Positions 7,804-19,520 are shown, counted from the stretch's first letter. The stretch: 64,000 nt of DNA from Actinopolyspora mzabensis (GCF_900101095.1 NZ_FNFM01000004.1:124001-188000), one strand, 5' to 3'. Notes: generated by a model not told the origin, from the letters alone. Numbers and translations are program-made.

Positions 7804-10800
7804 ATGGCTTATCCGAAGGTACCGTTCAACGGCGCGGGTTCCGAGAGTTCCGAAGCCGCGCGCTCCACCGACGCGGTGGCCGCGCAGCCGTCCTTTCCCA
7901 CGATCGAGCACGAGGTCCTGGACTTCTGGAAACGGGACGACACCTTCCGCGCCAGCGTCGCCAACCGTCCGTCCGGGCACAACGGTTCGAACGAGTTCGT
8001 CTTCTACGACGGGCCGCCGTTCGCGAACGGTCTGCCGCACTACGGGCACCTGCTCACCGGTTATGCCAAGGACGTGGTGCCTCGGTACAAGACCATGCGG
8101 GGCTACCGCGTCGAACGCAGATTCGGCTGGGACTGCCACGGTCTGCCCGCCGAGGTCGAGGCCGAGAAGCAGCTCGGCATCAGCGCCAAGTCCGAGATCG
8201 AGTCGATGGGTGTCGCCGAGTTCAACGAAGCCTGTCGTAGTTCGGTACTGAACTACACCGACGAGTGGCAGGACTACGTCACTCGGCAGGCGCGTTGGGT
8301 GGACTTCGCCAACGACTACAAGACGCTGGATCTCGACTACATGGAAAGCGTCATGTGGGCCTTCCGGACCCTCTGGGACAAGGGGTTGGTCTACAGCGGT
8401 TTCCGGGTGCTCTGGTACTGCTGGCGCTGCGAGACGCCGCTGTCCAACACCGAGACGCGGATGGACGACGTCTACCGGCAGCGGCAGGACCCCGCGGTCA
8501 CCGTCGGAATGCGGCTGGACGCCCCGGGTGCCGTCTTTGACGGGGCGTTGGCTCTGGTCTGGACCACGACCCCCTGGACGCTGCCCTCCAACCTCGCCGC
8601 CGCGGTGCATCCCGAGATCGAGTACGTCCTGGTGCGGCCCGCCGACGGCGAGCGCTCCTATGTTCTGGCCGCCGACCGGCTGGATGCCTACACCAGGGAG
8701 CTCGGTGAGGACGCCGCCGAGCATGTCGTCGCCCGGTTCAGCGGTAGTGAGCTGCTGGGAAGCCGGTACGACCCGCCGTTCGACTTCTTCACGGGCAGGC
8801 AGAACGCGCACCGCGTCCTGGCCGCCGACTACGTCACCACCGATGACGGTACCGGGCTGGTGCACATCGCCCCCGCATTCGGTGAGGAGGACAAGGCGGT
8901 CACCGATGCCGCCGGGATCGAACCCGTCGTGCCGGTGGACGAGCACGGCAGGTTCACCTCGGAGGTCGCTCCCTACGAGGGGCAGCAGGTATTCGAGGCG
9001 AACAAGGCGATCATCAGGGATCTCAAGGCAGCGGGCTCGTTGCTGCGCCACGAGACCTACGACCACCCCTATCCGCACTGCTGGCGCTGTGACAACGCGC
9101 TGATCCAGCGTGCGGTGTCCTCCTGGTTCGTCGAAGTAAGCCGGTTCCGCGACCGGATGGTGGAGCTCAACCGGCAAATCGACTGGGTGCCCGAGCACAT
9201 CAGGGACGGCCAGTTCGGCAAGTGGTTGGAGAACGCGCGGGACTGGAACATCTCCCGTAACCGCTACTGGGGCTCCCCGATCCCCGTGTGGGTCTCCGAC
9301 GACCCGGAGTACCCCCGTACGGACGTGTACGGCTCGCTCGACGAGCTGGCGGCCGACTTCGGCGTGCGTCCCACCGATCTCCACCGCCCGAACATCGACC
9401 TGTTGACCCGTCCGAACCCGGACGACCCCACCGGCAGGGCCACCATGCGCCGGGTACCGGACGTGCTGGACTGCTGGTTCGAGTCGGGGGCCATGCCCTT
9501 CGCGCAGGTGCACTATCCGTTCGAGAACGCCGAATGGTTCGAACACCACTACCCGGGCGATTTCATCGTGGAGTACAGCGGGCAGACCCGCGGGTGGTTC
9601 TACACCCTGCACGTGCTCGCCACCGCGTTGTTCGACAGGCCCGCGTTCGCACACGTGCTCGCGCACGGGATCGTGCTCGGCCACGACGGGCTCAAGATGT
9701 CCAAGTCCAAGCGCAACTACCCGGACGTGCGCGAGGTCTTCGAGCGTGACGGATCCGACGCGATGCGATGGTTCCTGATGTCCAGCCCGATCCTGCGTGG
9801 CGGGGATCTCGTCGTCACCGAGAAGGGGATCCGGGACGCGGTCCGACAGGCTGTGCTGCCGCTGTGGAACTCCTGGTACTTCCTCGCGCTCTACGCCAAC
9901 GCGGAGAACGTGGCGGGAACCCGGCGCACCGACAGCGGGCACGTGCTCGACCGCTACGTACTCGCCAAGACGCGCGAGCTCGTCGACGACACCAGGGAGG
10001 CGATGGACGCCTTCGACCTCTCCGGAGCGTGCGCGGCCGTGCGGGACTTCCTGGAGGTGCTGACCAACTGGTACGTCCGGCGGTCACGTGATCGTTTCTG
10101 GGCGGGTGATCAGGACGCCATCGACACGTTGCACACCGTTCTCGAGATCACCTGCCGAGTGGTCGCACCGCTGTTGCCGTTGACCGCCGAGGCGGTCTGG
10201 CGCGGCCTGACCGGCGGGCGTTCGGTGCACCTGGCGGACTGGCCGGAGGCCGAGGAACTGCCCGCCGACACCGAGTTGGTCTCCGCCATGGACAGCGTCC
10301 GGCAGGTGTGCTCGGCCGCGCTCGGGCTGCGCAAGTCGAACAAACTTCGCGTCCGGCTGCCGTTGCGCCGGTTGGTCGTGGCGTTGCCGCGCTCGGAGTC
10401 GCTGCTCCCCTTCCTCGAGCTCGTGCGGGACGAGGTCAACGTCAAGAATGTCGAGTTGACCTCGGATGTCGCCGCGCATGGGCACTTCGAGGTCTCGGTC
10501 AACGCTCGGGTGGCGGGTCCACGACTCGGGGGCGATGTGCAGAAGGCGATCAAGGCGGTCAAATCGGGTGAGTGGACTCGCACCTCGCAGGGTGGCGTGC
10601 TGGCAGCGGGGATCGAACTCCGCCCGGAGGAGTTCTCCGAACACCTGGTGTCGACCGACCCCGGTGCGGCCACCGCGTTGCCGAGCGGTGACGGACTGGT
10701 GGTACTGGACACCGAGGTGACGACCCAGCTCGCCACCGAGGGATTGGCCCGTGACGTCGTCAGGGTGGTTCAGCAGGCCAGGCGTGAGGCCGGTTTGGTC

Positions 10801-10995
10801 GTCTCGGACCGGATCGTGGCAACGATCGCCGCCCCGGAGCCGGTCCGTGCGGCCGTGGCGGAACACCACTCGTTCGTCGCGGGTGAGACGTTGGCCGACG
10901 AGATCGAGTCCGCCGATACGGCGGGTGACGGGGCGCTGGTCGGCACGGTCGGCGACGCCGATACCGAGATCGCGGTTTCGGTGGTCAAGTCCTGA
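7804..10995 (+). CDS. ileS: Isoleucyl-tRNA synthetase
   Basis: 1063-residue class I synthetase that charges tRNA-Ile in the cytoplasm. The HIGH motif is HYGH (79-82, in [13 protein letters not shown]) and the KMSKS motif is KMSKS (about 631-635). The CP1 editing domain lies between them, including [12 protein letters not shown] and [17 protein letters not shown]. An anticodon-binding domain follows. Length and sequence style fit the IleRS2 (eukaryote-like) type found in actinobacteria, which is known for low mupirocin sensitivity; that property is inferred from class. The ATG at 7804 lies 10 bases after GAGGAG and is under the T-box described above. Confidence 0.97.
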   Translation: MAYPKVPFNGAGSESSEAARSTDAVAAQPSFPTIEHEVLDFWKRDDTFRASVANRPSGHNGSNEFVFYDGPPFANGLPHYGHLLTGYAKDVVPRYKTMRGYRVERRFGWDCHGLPAEVEAEKQLGISAKSEIESMGVAEFNEACRSSVLNYTDEWQDYVTRQARWVDFANDYKTLDLDYMESVMWAFRTLWDKGLVYSGFRVLWYCWRCETPLSNTETRMDDVYRQRQDPAVTVGMRLDAPGAVFDGALALVWTTTPWTLPSNLAAAVHPEIEYVLVRPADGERSYVLAADRLDAYTRELGEDAAEHVVARFSGSELLGSRYDPPFDFFTGRQNAHRVLAADYVTTDDGTGLVHIAPAFGEEDKAVTDAAGIEPVVPVDEHGRFTSEVAPYEGQQVFEANKAIIRDLKAAGSLLRHETYDHPYPHCWRCDNALIQRAVSSWFVEVSRFRDRMVELNRQIDWVPEHIRDGQFGKWLENARDWNISRNRYWGSPIPVWVSDDPEYPRTDVYGSLDELAADFGVRPTDLHRPNIDLLTRPNPDDPTGRATMRRVPDVLDCWFESGAMPFAQVHYPFENAEWFEHHYPGDFIVEYSGQTRGWFYTLHVLATALFDRPAFAHVLAHGIVLGHDGLKMSKSKRNYPDVREVFERDGSDAMRWFLMSSPILRGGDLVVTEKGIRDAVRQAVLPLWNSWYFLALYANAENVAGTRRTDSGHVLDRYVLAKTRELVDDTREAMDAFDLSGACAAVRDFLEVLTNWYVRRSRDRFWAGDQDAIDTLHTVLEITCRVVAPLLPLTAEAVWRGLTGGRSVHLADWPEAEELPADTELVSAMDSVRQVCSAALGLRKSNKLRVRLPLRRLVVALPRSESLLPFLELVRDEVNVKNVELTSDVAAHGHFEVSVNARVAGPRLGGDVQKAIKAVKSGEWTRTSQGGVLAAGIELRPEEFSEHLVSTDPGAATALPSGDGLVVLDTEVTTQLATEGLARDVVRVVQQARREAGLVVSDRIVATIAAPEPVRAAVAEHHSFVAGETLADEIESADTAGDGALVGTVGDADTEIAVSVVKS

Positions 10996-11059
10996 GCGGA
11001 CAGGCCGTTCCGCTCGTCGATCCGGAGATCGCGCTCCCGGCGGCCGGTGGTTCGGAGCG

Positions 11060-11092
11060 GAGTGGCGGGACCTCCCGAAGGCCCCGCCACTC
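11060..11092. terminator. Hairpin between convergent ileS and gnd
   Basis: Perfect 10-bp inverted repeat: 11060-11069 (gagtggcggg) pairs with 11083-11092. It sits between two converging genes, so it probably ends transcripts from both sides. No T run is present, which is usual for actinobacterial terminators. Confidence 0.7.
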
Positions 11093-11106
11093 GGTGGGTT
11101 CATCGA

Positions 11107-12540
11107 TCAGGCCTCGTGCTCGGAGCGATCGACCGACCACTCGGTGTGGAAAACCCCGTCGAGATCGGTTCGGCGGTAGGTGTGCGCTCCGAAGTAGTCC
11201 CGCTGCCCCTGGATCAGGGCGGCGGGCAACCGCTGGGCGCGAACGGTGTCGTAGTAGGCCAACGACGTCGAGATCCCGGGTACCGGTACTCCGGCCGCAG
11301 TGGCGATGGCGACCACACGTCGCCACGAGTCCTGGGCCTCGCCGAGCGCCTCGCGGAAGTCGTCGTCGGCCAGCAGGCCGGCCCGGCCGGAGGTCTGGTC
11401 GTAGGCAGCTCGGATGCGATCCAAGAACTCCGCCCTGATGATGCAGCCGCCCCGCCAGATCGTGGCGATCGCACCGAGGTCGATGTCCCACTCGTAGGTC
11501 TCGCTGCCCGCCTGGATCTGATCGAAACCCTGGGCGTAAGCGATGATCTTGGAGGCGTAAAGGGCGCGTTCCACGTCGTCGACGAACCGTTCGGGATCGT
11601 CGACCACGGGCTCCGTCGAAGGACCGGGAAGCCCGGACGCCTCCTCGCGCAGGCGTGGTTGTCCCGAGATCGAGCGCGCGAACACCGCTTCGGCGATCCC
11701 GGTCACCGGGCTGGCCAGTTCCAGGGCGTTCTGGACGGTCCAGCGGCCGGTGCCCTTCTGCTCGGCCTGGTCCAGCACCACGTCGACGAACGGCAGGGAG
11801 GTACGGCTGTCCACGTGACCGAGCACCTCGGCGGTGATCTCGATCAGATAGGAGTTCAACCGGCCGGTGTTGAACCGGCGGAAGGTTTCGGCGATCTCGC
11901 CGGGTCCTAGCCCCAGAACCCTGCGCAGCAGGTCGTAGGTCTCCGCGATGAGCTGCATGTCGGCGTACTCGATGCCGTTGTGCACCATCTTGACGAAGTG
12001 ACCGGCCCCGTCCGTCCCCACATGGGTGACGCACGGTGTGCCGTCCACGTTCGCGGCGATCGAGCGCAGAATGGGCTCCAGTTCACGGTAGGCCTCGGGC
12101 GAGCCTCCCGGCATGATGCTGGGACCGTGCAGCGCCCCCTCCTCACCCCCGGAAACTCCGGCCCCGACGAAATGCACTCCCCGGTCGGCCAGTGCCGCTT
12201 CCCGACGTCGGGTGTCGGCGAAGTTGGCGTTCCCGGCGTCGACGAGGATGTCTCCCGTGTCCAGCATCGGCAAGAGTTCGTCGATCACCGCGTCGGTGGG
12301 GTCTCCGGCCTTGACCATGATCACCAGGCGTCGGGGGCGTTCCAACGTGTCCACGAGTTCCCGCAGCGACCCGGTGGCCAGGAAATTTCCCTCATTCCCG
12401 AACCTGTTGATCAGCTCGTCGGTGCGTTCCCGATGCCGATTGTGCACGGCCACCCGCTGCCCGTTGCGGGCGAGATTGCGGGCCAGGTTCCTACCCATGA
12501 CGGCCAGGCCCGTAACCCCGATGTTCGCCTTGTCGCTCAT
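11107..12540 (-). CDS. gnd: 6-phosphogluconate dehydrogenase, decarboxylating
   Basis: 477 residues, the normal length for the long (GndA) type. It oxidises 6-phosphogluconate to ribulose 5-phosphate with CO2 release in the pentose phosphate pathway, normally using NADP+. Visible motifs are the dinucleotide loop GVTGLAVMGRNLA (8-20), the substrate motif GAGVSGGEEGALHGPSIMPGG (about 127-147, given in two overlapping parts GAGVSGGEEGA and GPSIMPGG), and VKMVHNGIEYADMQL with the catalytic lysine. ATG 12540 is preceded by GGAG. It converges on ileS and is divergent from lspA. Confidence 0.96.
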   Translation of the reverse strand: MSDKANIGVTGLAVMGRNLARNLARNGQRVAVHNRHRERTDELINRFGNEGNFLATGSLRELVDTLERPRRLVIMVKAGDPTDAVIDELLPMLDTGDILVDAGNANFADTRRREAALADRGVHFVGAGVSGGEEGALHGPSIMPGGSPEAYRELEPILRSIAANVDGTPCVTHVGTDGAGHFVKMVHNGIEYADMQLIAETYDLLRRVLGLGPGEIAETFRRFNTGRLNSYLIEITAEVLGHVDSRTSLPFVDVVLDQAEQKGTGRWTVQNALELASPVTGIAEAVFARSISGQPRLREEASGLPGPSTEPVVDDPERFVDDVERALYASKIIAYAQGFDQIQAGSETYEWDIDLGAIATIWRGGCIIRAEFLDRIRAAYDQTSGRAGLLADDDFREALGEAQDSWRRVVAIATAAGVPVPGISTSLAYYDTVRAQRLPAALIQGQRDYFGAHTYRRTDLDGVFHTEWSVDRSEHEA

Positions 12541-12745
12541 CTGTGCTCCGATCCGATGTCCCGATCCGCGACGCGAACCGGGGTGTCCGCTCGGGCAACA
12601 TCATCAGTTGTCCCCGTGTTCCAACGGCATGCCTAGCGCACCGCCGTGGTTTTCGCAGCGCGGTGTTCGACGCACCGTCGCTTCGGGGCGGGGACGGAGC
12701 CCACCGCTGTCCCGGCCTGGCTGAACCCCTTCCCGTCCGGTCGGG

Positions 12746-12760
12746 GACAATGGGGGAGTG
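12746..12760 (+). promoter_or_regulatory. Likely leaderless promoter of lspA
   Basis: GACAAT at 12746-12751 is followed by six bases and then the GTG start at 12758, with no good ribosome site. This spacing would place the first transcribed base at or next to the start codon. Confidence 0.5.
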
Positions 12761-13495
12761 AGCGATGAGCACCACCCGAGCGACCCCTCCGGCCCCGCCC
12801 GCCCGGCGCCCGGATCGGCCACCGAACGTCGCGGTCCGCCGCGCCCCCGATTGTTGGTGCTGCTGTTCGGGATCGCCGTGGTCCTGATCGGTGCGGACAC
12901 GATCACCAAGTCGTTGGCGGTGGCCGAGCTGGATGACCGAGAGCCGGTCAAGCTGTTCGGTGGGGCCCTGTACCTGGTGCTCTTCCGCAACCCGGGAGCC
13001 GCGTTCAACATCGGAACCGGGTTGACCTGGCTGCTGGCGCTACTGGCGATCGTGGTGATCGGTGTCATAATCTGGTTCGCCCCGAAGCTCCGTTCCACCG
13101 GTTGGGCGGTGGGGATCGGCCTGGTGCTGGGGGGTGCCTGCGGCAATCTCGTCGACCGGATATTCCGGGAACCCGCTCCGCTGCGCGGTCACGTGATCGA
13201 CTTCCTGTCCGTGCTCGCACCGGACGGAAGTGTCTGGCCGGTGTTCAACCTGGCCGATTCCGGGATCGTGTGTGGTGGTGTGCTGATCGTGCTGCTGGCA
13301 CTGCTGGGCTACGACTACGACGGAACCGTGCATCGGCGAGGAGCGGAACAGGGCACTGGCAGCGGCCACCGCGACGGTCCCACCGCCGGAGGCGGGCGAC
13401 GTGAGGCCGCGGACGGTAATCCTTCCGAAGGGGGGACGACTTCGTCGGGTTCGGTCGAGGAACAGCGACGCGAGGACGGTGAGGAAAGCTCGTGA
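12758..13495 (+). CDS. lspA: Lipoprotein signal peptidase (signal peptidase II)
   Basis: 245 residues from GTG 12758. It cleaves signal peptides from lipid-modified prolipoproteins in the membrane. Four hydrophobic segments are visible (about 31-48, 69-80, 90-107 and 169-187). The conserved NLVDRI and FNLADS blocks hold the aspartate pair D133 and D167. It has an extra Pro-rich N-terminus of about 28 residues and a hydrophilic Gly/Glu-rich tail after 190, so it is longer than E. coli LspA (164). The stop overlaps the rluD start by four bases. The partner enzyme Lgt is encoded at 59992 in the same window. Confidence 0.95.
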   Translation: MSDEHHPSDPSGPARPAPGSATERRGPPRPRLLVLLFGIAVVLIGADTITKSLAVAELDDREPVKLFGGALYLVLFRNPGAAFNIGTGLTWLLALLAIVVIGVIIWFAPKLRSTGWAVGIGLVLGGACGNLVDRIFREPAPLRGHVIDFLSVLAPDGSVWPVFNLADSGIVCGGVLIVLLALLGYDYDGTVHRRGAEQGTGSGHRDGPTAGGGRREAADGNPSEGGTTSSGSVEEQRREDGEESS

Positions 13496-14424
13496 GTGAG
13501 TTGCGCACACTGCCCGTGCCCGACGGGCTCGACGGGATGCGGGTGGACTCCGGGTTGGCCAAGCTGCTGGGCGTCTCGCGCAACACCGTCGCGGCGCTGA
13601 CCACCTCCGGAGACGTCGAATTGGACGGCGCGCCCGCCGGTAAGTCGGATCGGTTGCTGGCCGGCTCGTGGCTCGAGGTGCGGCTTCCCGGCGAGGAGAC
13701 GTCCCCCGAGGTCGTCGCGGTGCCCGTGGCAGGCCTGACGATCGTGCACGAGGACGACGACATCGTGGTGGTCAACAAGCCCATAGGTGTGGCGGTTCAC
13801 CCCAGCCCCGGCTGGGAGGGGCCGACGGTGCTGGGCGGGCTGGCCGCGGCGGGCATCAACCTCGCCGTTTCCGGCCCCCCGGAACGCCAGGGAGTGGTGC
13901 ACCGCCTCGATGCGGGCACCACGGGGGTCATGGTGCTGGCGAAGTCGGAGCGTGCCTACTCCGCGTTGAAGCGTGCGTTCAAGGAACGCACGGTGGACAA
14001 GCACTACCACGCTCTGGTGCAGGGCCACCCCGATCCGAGTCGGGGGACGATCGACGCGCCCATAGACCGCCATCCCAGGGTCGATCACAAGTTCGCCGTG
14101 GTCACCGACGGCAAGCCCAGCGTCACCCACTACGAGACGGTGGAGGCGTTCCGGGCCGCTTCGCTGGTGGACGTGAAGCTCGAGACCGGCCGCACCCATC
14201 AGATAAGGGTGCACTTCTCGGCAGTGCGCCATCCCTGCGTCGGTGATCTGACCTACGGTGCCGATCCGACGCTCGCACGGCGGCTCGGCCTCACCAGACA
14301 GTGGTTGCACGCGTACTCGCTGTCCTTCGAGCACCCCGGTTACGGCGATCGGGTGACTTTCGACAGTGACTACCCGGCGGACCTGAGTGAAGCGTTGGAG
14401 CAACTGCGGGAACAGGACCACTGA
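13492..14424 (+). CDS. rluD: RluD/RluA-family 23S rRNA pseudouridine synthase
   Basis: 310 residues, start GTG overlapping lspA. An S4 RNA-binding domain (about 16-75, with the [19 protein letters not shown] stretch) precedes the catalytic domain. The motif [16 protein letters not shown] carries the catalytic aspartate D140, and [13 protein letters not shown] is the second hallmark. RluD converts uridines in helix 69 of 23S rRNA; exact target positions are inferred from the family. The lspA-rluD pair is widely conserved. Confidence 0.93.
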   Translation: MSELRTLPVPDGLDGMRVDSGLAKLLGVSRNTVAALTTSGDVELDGAPAGKSDRLLAGSWLEVRLPGEETSPEVVAVPVAGLTIVHEDDDIVVVNKPIGVAVHPSPGWEGPTVLGGLAAAGINLAVSGPPERQGVVHRLDAGTTGVMVLAKSERAYSALKRAFKERTVDKHYHALVQGHPDPSRGTIDAPIDRHPRVDHKFAVVTDGKPSVTHYETVEAFRAASLVDVKLETGRTHQIRVHFSAVRHPCVGDLTYGADPTLARRLGLTRQWLHAYSLSFEHPGYGDRVTFDSDYPADLSEALEQLREQDH

Positions 14425-14499
14425 GCTCAACCCGGGCGGTAGCCACGCGTTCCCGTCCGGTACAGACCGAGGCGGTGGGGCGGGGGCGCCCTCCGCCGC

Positions 14500-15495
14500 T
14501 CAGAGGTCGCTGATGTCCCAGACCAGCGAGTGGGGTCCCGGATCAGCGTGCGGTGACCACTCGACGCTTCGCAGTTCGGTTTCCTCCGGCAGCACGAACA
14601 CGCTGTGCCCACCCCCCGTTTCCCCGGGCGAGACGCCGGAGCTGTGCGGCGGCCGGGAGGAAAGCGTCACCGAGGACTTGGACACGGTCGAGCCGTCCCT
14701 GGCCACCAGCAGCAAGTGCTGGTCCGGTGGCGAGTCGAACACGGTGGTGCCGCGGTTGGTCAGCTCGACGTGCACCACGATCGCCCGCTGTCCTTCCTCC
14801 AGGGTGTGCCCTGCGGCGCTGAACAGGAAATCGGCGGGATCGACCACTTCGACCAGCAGCACGCCGACCGGTTCGCCGTTGGGGCCGACGGTGTCCAGCT
14901 TGCTGCCGACCTTGCCCGCTCTGGGAACAGCGGGTGGGCGTGGTGTCGGACCGCCCGTAGCGCTCTGCTCGCTCCGGGGCCATGCACCGGAACCGGGAGG
15001 GCCCCACGTGTTGGGCGCCGAGGCGGGTTGTGGTGCCGGTGGCGTGGGGGAGGGCTGCGGTGGCCCCTGCCCCGGCTGTTGTTGCGGCGGCGGTGGTCCC
15101 TGGCCGGGGGAGGGGGGCGAGTGCGGAGCCATCGGCGGGTACGGCCCGTGCGGTTGGTAGGGGCCGCTCATGCCACCGGGGACCGCATAGCCCCCACTGT
15201 GCGGTCCCGAGTGCTGCGGAGGCGGTGGCGCACCGGTTCCGGAGGGAGGCGCCTGGTGGCCGCCGCCGGGGTGGCTCGGTTGGACTCCGACTGAGGCGAG
15301 CGCGTTGCGGATCCCGTTCGGGTCGCACTCCACACCGACCACCAGTGGCAAGCCGGTGGTGGACAGCGTGGCCAGCCTCGCGGCCACCTCACGCACGTCC
15401 ATGTTCAGGTAGGCGGCGAGTTCGTGAACTGCGGCGCGACCTGTCTCGGCGACGGCGTTGAGCAGACGGACGTCCACGGGATCTGGGGCAGCCAC
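14500..15495 (-). CDS. AsnC/Lrp-like helix-turn-helix protein with proline-rich linker and Ig-like C-terminal domain
   Basis: 331 residues from GTG 15495. Residues about 1-60 look like a winged helix (VRLLNAVAETGRAAVHELAAYLNMDVREVAARLATL). A long Pro/Gly/Gln-rich linker (about 75-190) follows. The C-terminal part (about 195-331) is a beta-rich domain resembling DUF4352-type extracellular modules (VDPADFLFSAAGHTLEEGQRAIVVHVELTN is a typical stretch, quoted here as FLFSAAGHTLEEGQ and VVHVELTNRG). No signal peptide or membrane segment is seen, which is odd for such a C-terminal module. Function unknown; it could be a DNA-binding sensor. It is transcribed away from dnaE. Confidence 0.7.
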   Translation of the reverse strand: MAAPDPVDVRLLNAVAETGRAAVHELAAYLNMDVREVAARLATLSTTGLPLVVGVECDPNGIRNALASVGVQPSHPGGGHQAPPSGTGAPPPPQHSGPHSGGYAVPGGMSGPYQPHGPYPPMAPHSPPSPGQGPPPPQQQPGQGPPQPSPTPPAPQPASAPNTWGPPGSGAWPRSEQSATGGPTPRPPAVPRAGKVGSKLDTVGPNGEPVGVLLVEVVDPADFLFSAAGHTLEEGQRAIVVHVELTNRGTTVFDSPPDQHLLLVARDGSTVSKSSVTLSSRPPHSSGVSPGETGGGHSVFVLPEETELRSVEWSPHADPGPHSLVWDISDL

Positions 15496-15795
15496 GTCTT
15501 GTCACGCTACCCGCTCCGGTGAGCGTCGTGTTTCGTGGTGTCGATCCACTTCCGGGGTGTCGTTCGGCCGGATCCCTGGTTTCCCCCGTGCCGCTGGGCC
15601 GTCCACGAGCACGCCGGGGATGGTCCGACGACTGCGGAACGGACTGGATTAGGGTTGGGGAGCCGGGCCTGGTCCCCCTTTCGTCGTAACGCGAAGGACG
15701 TCGACCGCACCGGACTCAGAATCGACCATGCGAAACGTCGCTGCTGGTCACAGTATTGAATTGCGCCGTGTTGCTCCACGGGAGGGAAAGCCGCC
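15496..15795. other. Divergent promoter region before dnaE
   Basis: 300 bases between the HTH protein and dnaE. GGGAGGGAAAG just before 15796 is the dnaE ribosome site. A TAGCGT on the minus strand eight bases before the GTG at 15495 may be the -10 of the HTH gene. I saw no gene or strong palindrome. Confidence 0.4.
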
Positions 15796-18700
15796 GTGCC
15801 TACCGATTCGTTCGTTCATCTGCACGTGCACACCGAGTATTCGATGTTGGACGGCGCGGCGAAGATGGGGGCCCTGTTCTCCGAGGCGAAACGACTCGGG
15901 ATGCCCGCGGTCGCGATGACCGACCACGGCAACATGTACGGTGCCGACGAGTTCTATCAGCAGGCCAAGAAGGCGGGCATCAAACCGATCATCGGTATCG
16001 AGGCCTATGTCGCGCCGCAGAGCCGTTACCACAAGAAACCGGTCTTCTGGGGGGAAGCCAAGCAGCGCAGCACCGACGAGTTCGGTGAAGGTGGTGACGT
16101 GTCGGGTGCCGGGGCCTACACCCACATGACCATGCTCGCGCGGAACTCGACCGGACTGCGCAACCTGTTCACCCTGTCCAGCCGTGCCTCCTTCGAAGGG
16201 CAGTACCGCAAACCCCGCATGGACCGCGAGTTGATCGCGGAGCACGCGGAGGGGATCATCGCCACGACCGGCTGTCCCTCCGGCGAGGTGCAGACCCGGC
16301 TGCGGCTGGGGCAGTACCGTGAAGCCCTGCAGGCGGCCTCGGACTACCGCGACATCTTCGGCGCCGAGAACTACTTCCTCGAGCTGATGGACCACGGGCT
16401 GGTCATCGAACGTTCCGTCCGCGAGAACCTGCTCAAGATCTCCAAGGAACTGGGGCTCCGTCCGCTGGCCACCAACGACAGCCACTACGTCACAGTCGAC
16501 CAGGCCGAGTCGCACGGGGCGTTGCTGTGCGTGCAGTCGGGCAAGACCCTCAACGACGAGAACCGATTCCAGTTCAACGGCGACGGTTACTACCTCAAGT
16601 CCGCCGAGGAGATGCGCGAGTACTGGGACTCCGAGGTGCCCGGTGCCGCCGACAACACGCTCGTGGTCAGCGACCTGGTGGAGTCCTACGAGCAGGTCTG
16701 GACCTATGAGGACCGGATGCCGCGTGTCACCGTGGAGGCGGGGCGAACGGAACGGGACGCGCTGGCCGCCGAGGTGGAGTACTACCTGCCCACGCGTTTT
16801 CCGGACGGCATCGGCGAGGAGTACCGGGAGCGGATCGAACGCGAGATCGACGTGCTGGACACCAAGGGGTACTGCGCGTACTTCCTAGTGGTCGGTGACG
16901 TCACCCGTTGGGCGAAGTCGGAGAACATCCACGTCGGCCCCGGCCGTGGCTCGGCAGCCGGATCGTTGCTGGCCTACATCCTGCACATCACCGATCTCGA
17001 CCCGATAGCCCACGGCCTGATTTTCGAGCGCTTCCTGAACCCGGAACGGGACTCCCCACCGGACATCGACCTCGACTTCGACGACCGCAGGCGCGACGAG
17101 GTGTTGCAGTACGCGATCGACAAGTACGGTCGGGACAAGGTCGCCCAGGTCATCACCTTCGGCAAGATCAAGACCAAGGCCGCCATCAAGGACGCCGCGC
17201 GGGTGCACCACGGTCAGCCCGGCTTCGCCATAGCGGACAAGATCTCCAAGGCGCTTCCCGCTCCCATAGCCGCCAAGGACATCCCGCTGGAAGGCATCGT
17301 CGATCCGGAGCACGAACGCTACGCCGAGGCCGCCGAGGTACGCGGGCTCATCGAGAACGACCAGTCCGTCTCGCAGATCTTCTCCACCGCACGTGGTCTG
17401 GAAGGGCTGATCCGCAACGCGGGAGTGCACGCCTGCGCGGTGATCCTGTCCTCGCAACCGCTGATGGGCACGGTTCCGCTGTGGATGCGCGACGACGGTT
17501 CCATCATCACCGGGTGGGACTATCCCAGCTGTGAGGCCATCGGCCTGCTCAAGATGGACTTTCTGGGGCTGTCCAACCTGACCATCCTCGGTGACGCCCT
17601 GCAGGCGGTGCGCGACAACCACGGGTTGGACATCGATCTGTCCACCCTGGCGCTCGACGATGCCAACACCTACGAGCTGCTCGCTCGCGGCGAGAGCCTG
17701 GGGGTCTTCCAGCTCGAAGGCGGTGGGATGCGCGAGCTGCTCAAGCGGCTGCGTCCCACGGAGTTCACCGACATCGTGGCGGCCAACGCCCTTTACCGGC
17801 CCGGCCCCATGGAAGTCAACGCTCACCTGGACTACGCCGATCGCAAGAACGGCCGCAAACCGATCGAGCCCATCCACCCCGAGCTGGAGGAACCGCTGCG
17901 CGACGTGCTGGCCGAGACCTACGGCCTGATCGTCTACCAGGAGCAGATCATGGCGATCGCGCAGCGGGTGGCCAACTACACCCTCGGACAAGCCGACATC
18001 CTGCGGCGGGCCATGGGCAAGAAGAAGAAGGAGGTCCTCGACGAGGAGTTCGTTCGCTTCCACGCCGGCATGTCCGAGAACGGCTACAGCGAGGAGGCGA
18101 TCAACGCCCTGTGGACCACGGTGCTGCCCTTCGCCGGTTACGCGTTCAACAAGTCCCACGCCGCCGGGTACGCCCTGGTGGCCTACTGGACCGCCTATCT
18201 GAAGGCGAACTACCCGGCCGAGTACATGGCGGCACTGCTGACCGCCAACGGCGACAACAAGGACAAGATGGCGGTCTATCTCTCGGAGTGCCGTCGGATG
18301 CAGGTCCGGGTGCTCTCCCCGGACGTCAACGACTCCAGGGACACGTTCACCGCCGTCGGCTCCGACGTCCGGTTCGGGCTCAGCGCGGTCCGCAACGTCG
18401 GTGGCAACGTGGTCGGCTCGATATGTCGGGTTCGTGACGAACAGGGAAGATACGTCTCCTTCCGGGACTTCTTGGACAAGTCCGAGACGGTGGCCTGCAA
18501 CAAACGTGTCGTGGAGTCGCTGATCAAGGCCGGCGCCTTCGATTCGCTGGGGCACACGCGAATGGGGCTGACCGAACAGCACGAATCCGCTGTCGACGCG
18601 GTCGTCGGGTTGAAACGGCAGCAGGCTGCCGGACAGTTCGACCTGTTCGGTCCCGCTTCGAGCGATGACGCGGCCTCGGAGAGCTCCCCGCTGGCCCATC

Positions 18701-19395
18701 TGACGTTCTCCTCCGAGGAATGGCCCCGCAAACAGCTGCTGGCCTACGAACGCGAGATGCTGGGGCTGTACGTCTCGGCGCATCCGCTGGACGGTGCCGA
18801 GAAACTCCTCGCTCCCTACCAGGACACCGGCATAGCCGAGCTGATCGGTGGGGAACGTTCCTCGTCCGGGGGGAGGGACGGCAAGGATCAGGTGCGGATC
18901 GCGGGGATGATCTCCGGCATCCAGCGCAGGCTCAACAAGAACGGTCAACCGTGGGCCATCGTGACGATGGAGGACATGGACGCCAGCGTGGAGGTGCTGT
19001 TCTTCCCCAAGGCGTACGAGATGTTCGCCGATACCCTCGTCGAGGACACCGCGATAGCGGTCAAGGGGCGTATCAACGAGCGGGAGGGTGCCATCAGCGT
19101 GTTCGCCTCGGACGCTGTTCCGGTGGACATCTCCGCGGCCGAGACCGACCCCGGCAGCAGCCCTCCGTTCGTGTTGCGGCTCAACGCCTCCAGGGTGGAT
19201 CGAGGCATGGTCCACGAGCTCAAGCGCACGTTGCGCGCCCATTCCGGTGAGGTGCCGGTCCAGGTCAAGTTGCAGGGCAGTCGGGGCGAGATGCGACTGG
19301 CGCTTTCCAGTGAGTTCTTCGTCAACACCGACAACGGCTTGCAGGGTGAGCTCAAGGGGTTGTTGGGCGCCGGGTGTTTCGAGTCCCTGAGCTGA
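15796..19395 (+). CDS. dnaE: DNA polymerase III alpha subunit (replicative polymerase)
   Basis: 1199 residues from GTG 15796 with a strong GGAGGGAAAG upstream. It has an N-terminal PHP domain ([15 protein letters not shown], then [13 protein letters not shown]), which in actinobacteria provides zinc-dependent proofreading. The C-family polymerase core carries the catalytic aspartates in [16 protein letters not shown] (D423, D425). A helix-hairpin-helix region follows, then an OB fold ([18 protein letters not shown]) and a C-terminal domain. Length and order match mycobacterial DnaE1, the essential replicase, rather than the damage-linked DnaE2. Its stop codon lies inside a 17-bp tandem repeat. 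Confidence 0.97.
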   Translation: MPTDSFVHLHVHTEYSMLDGAAKMGALFSEAKRLGMPAVAMTDHGNMYGADEFYQQAKKAGIKPIIGIEAYVAPQSRYHKKPVFWGEAKQRSTDEFGEGGDVSGAGAYTHMTMLARNSTGLRNLFTLSSRASFEGQYRKPRMDRELIAEHAEGIIATTGCPSGEVQTRLRLGQYREALQAASDYRDIFGAENYFLELMDHGLVIERSVRENLLKISKELGLRPLATNDSHYVTVDQAESHGALLCVQSGKTLNDENRFQFNGDGYYLKSAEEMREYWDSEVPGAADNTLVVSDLVESYEQVWTYEDRMPRVTVEAGRTERDALAAEVEYYLPTRFPDGIGEEYRERIEREIDVLDTKGYCAYFLVVGDVTRWAKSENIHVGPGRGSAAGSLLAYILHITDLDPIAHGLIFERFLNPERDSPPDIDLDFDDRRRDEVLQYAIDKYGRDKVAQVITFGKIKTKAAIKDAARVHHGQPGFAIADKISKALPAPIAAKDIPLEGIVDPEHERYAEAAEVRGLIENDQSVSQIFSTARGLEGLIRNAGVHACAVILSSQPLMGTVPLWMRDDGSIITGWDYPSCEAIGLLKMDFLGLSNLTILGDALQAVRDNHGLDIDLSTLALDDANTYELLARGESLGVFQLEGGGMRELLKRLRPTEFTDIVAANALYRPGPMEVNAHLDYADRKNGRKPIEPIHPELEEPLRDVLAETYGLIVYQEQIMAIAQRVANYTLGQADILRRAMGKKKKEVLDEEFVRFHAGMSENGYSEEAINALWTTVLPFAGYAFNKSHAAGYALVAYWTAYLKANYPAEYMAALLTANGDNKDKMAVYLSECRRMQVRVLSPDVNDSRDTFTAVGSDVRFGLSAVRNVGGNVVGSICRVRDEQGRYVSFRDFLDKSETVACNKRVVESLIKAGAFDSLGHTRMGLTEQHESAVDAVVGLKRQQAAGQFDLFGPASSDDAASESSPLAHLTFSSEEWPRKQLLAYEREMLGLYVSAHPLDGAEKLLAPYQDTGIAELIGGERSSSGGRDGKDQVRIAGMISGIQRRLNKNGQPWAIVTMEDMDASVEVLFFPKAYEMFADTLVEDTAIAVKGRINEREGAISVFASDAVPVDISAAETDPGSSPPFVLRLNASRVDRGMVHELKRTLRAHSGEVPVQVKLQGSRGEMRLALSSEFFVNTDNGLQGELKGLLGAGCFESLS

Positions 19396-19419
19396 TCGGG
19401 TGCCTGAGCTGATCGGGTG
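19386..19419 (+). repeat. 17-bp tandem duplication across the dnaE stop codon
   Basis: The unit cctgagctgatcgggtg occurs twice without interruption (19386-19402, 19403-19419). The first copy contains the last residues and stop of dnaE, the second is noncoding, so the duplication did not alter the protein. Confidence 0.85.
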
Positions 19420-19520
19420 GTCCGCTCGGAGGGATCACCCGTGGGGACCCGTCGAGCGGATTACCTCTTGTCGGTGAAAATCGTTCGGACCTGCCGGGCG
19501 TGGTAGTGACAGATCAATTA

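Noticed and set aside
6508-9942. 1144-residue open frame on the minus strand opposite ileS
   Set aside because: Arg/Gly/Val/His-rich translation with no domain; it is the third-position GC shadow of ileS and spans the T-box and part of divIVA and its neighbour.
14425-14499. Terminator hairpin between rluD and the HTH protein gene
   Set aside because: Only a short GGCGG/CCGCC pairing is visible in a GC-rich stretch; too weak to list.
16885-19242. 785-residue minus-strand frame opposite dnaE
   Set aside because: Shadow of a well-supported polymerase gene; composition is typical of antisense GC-rich DNA.
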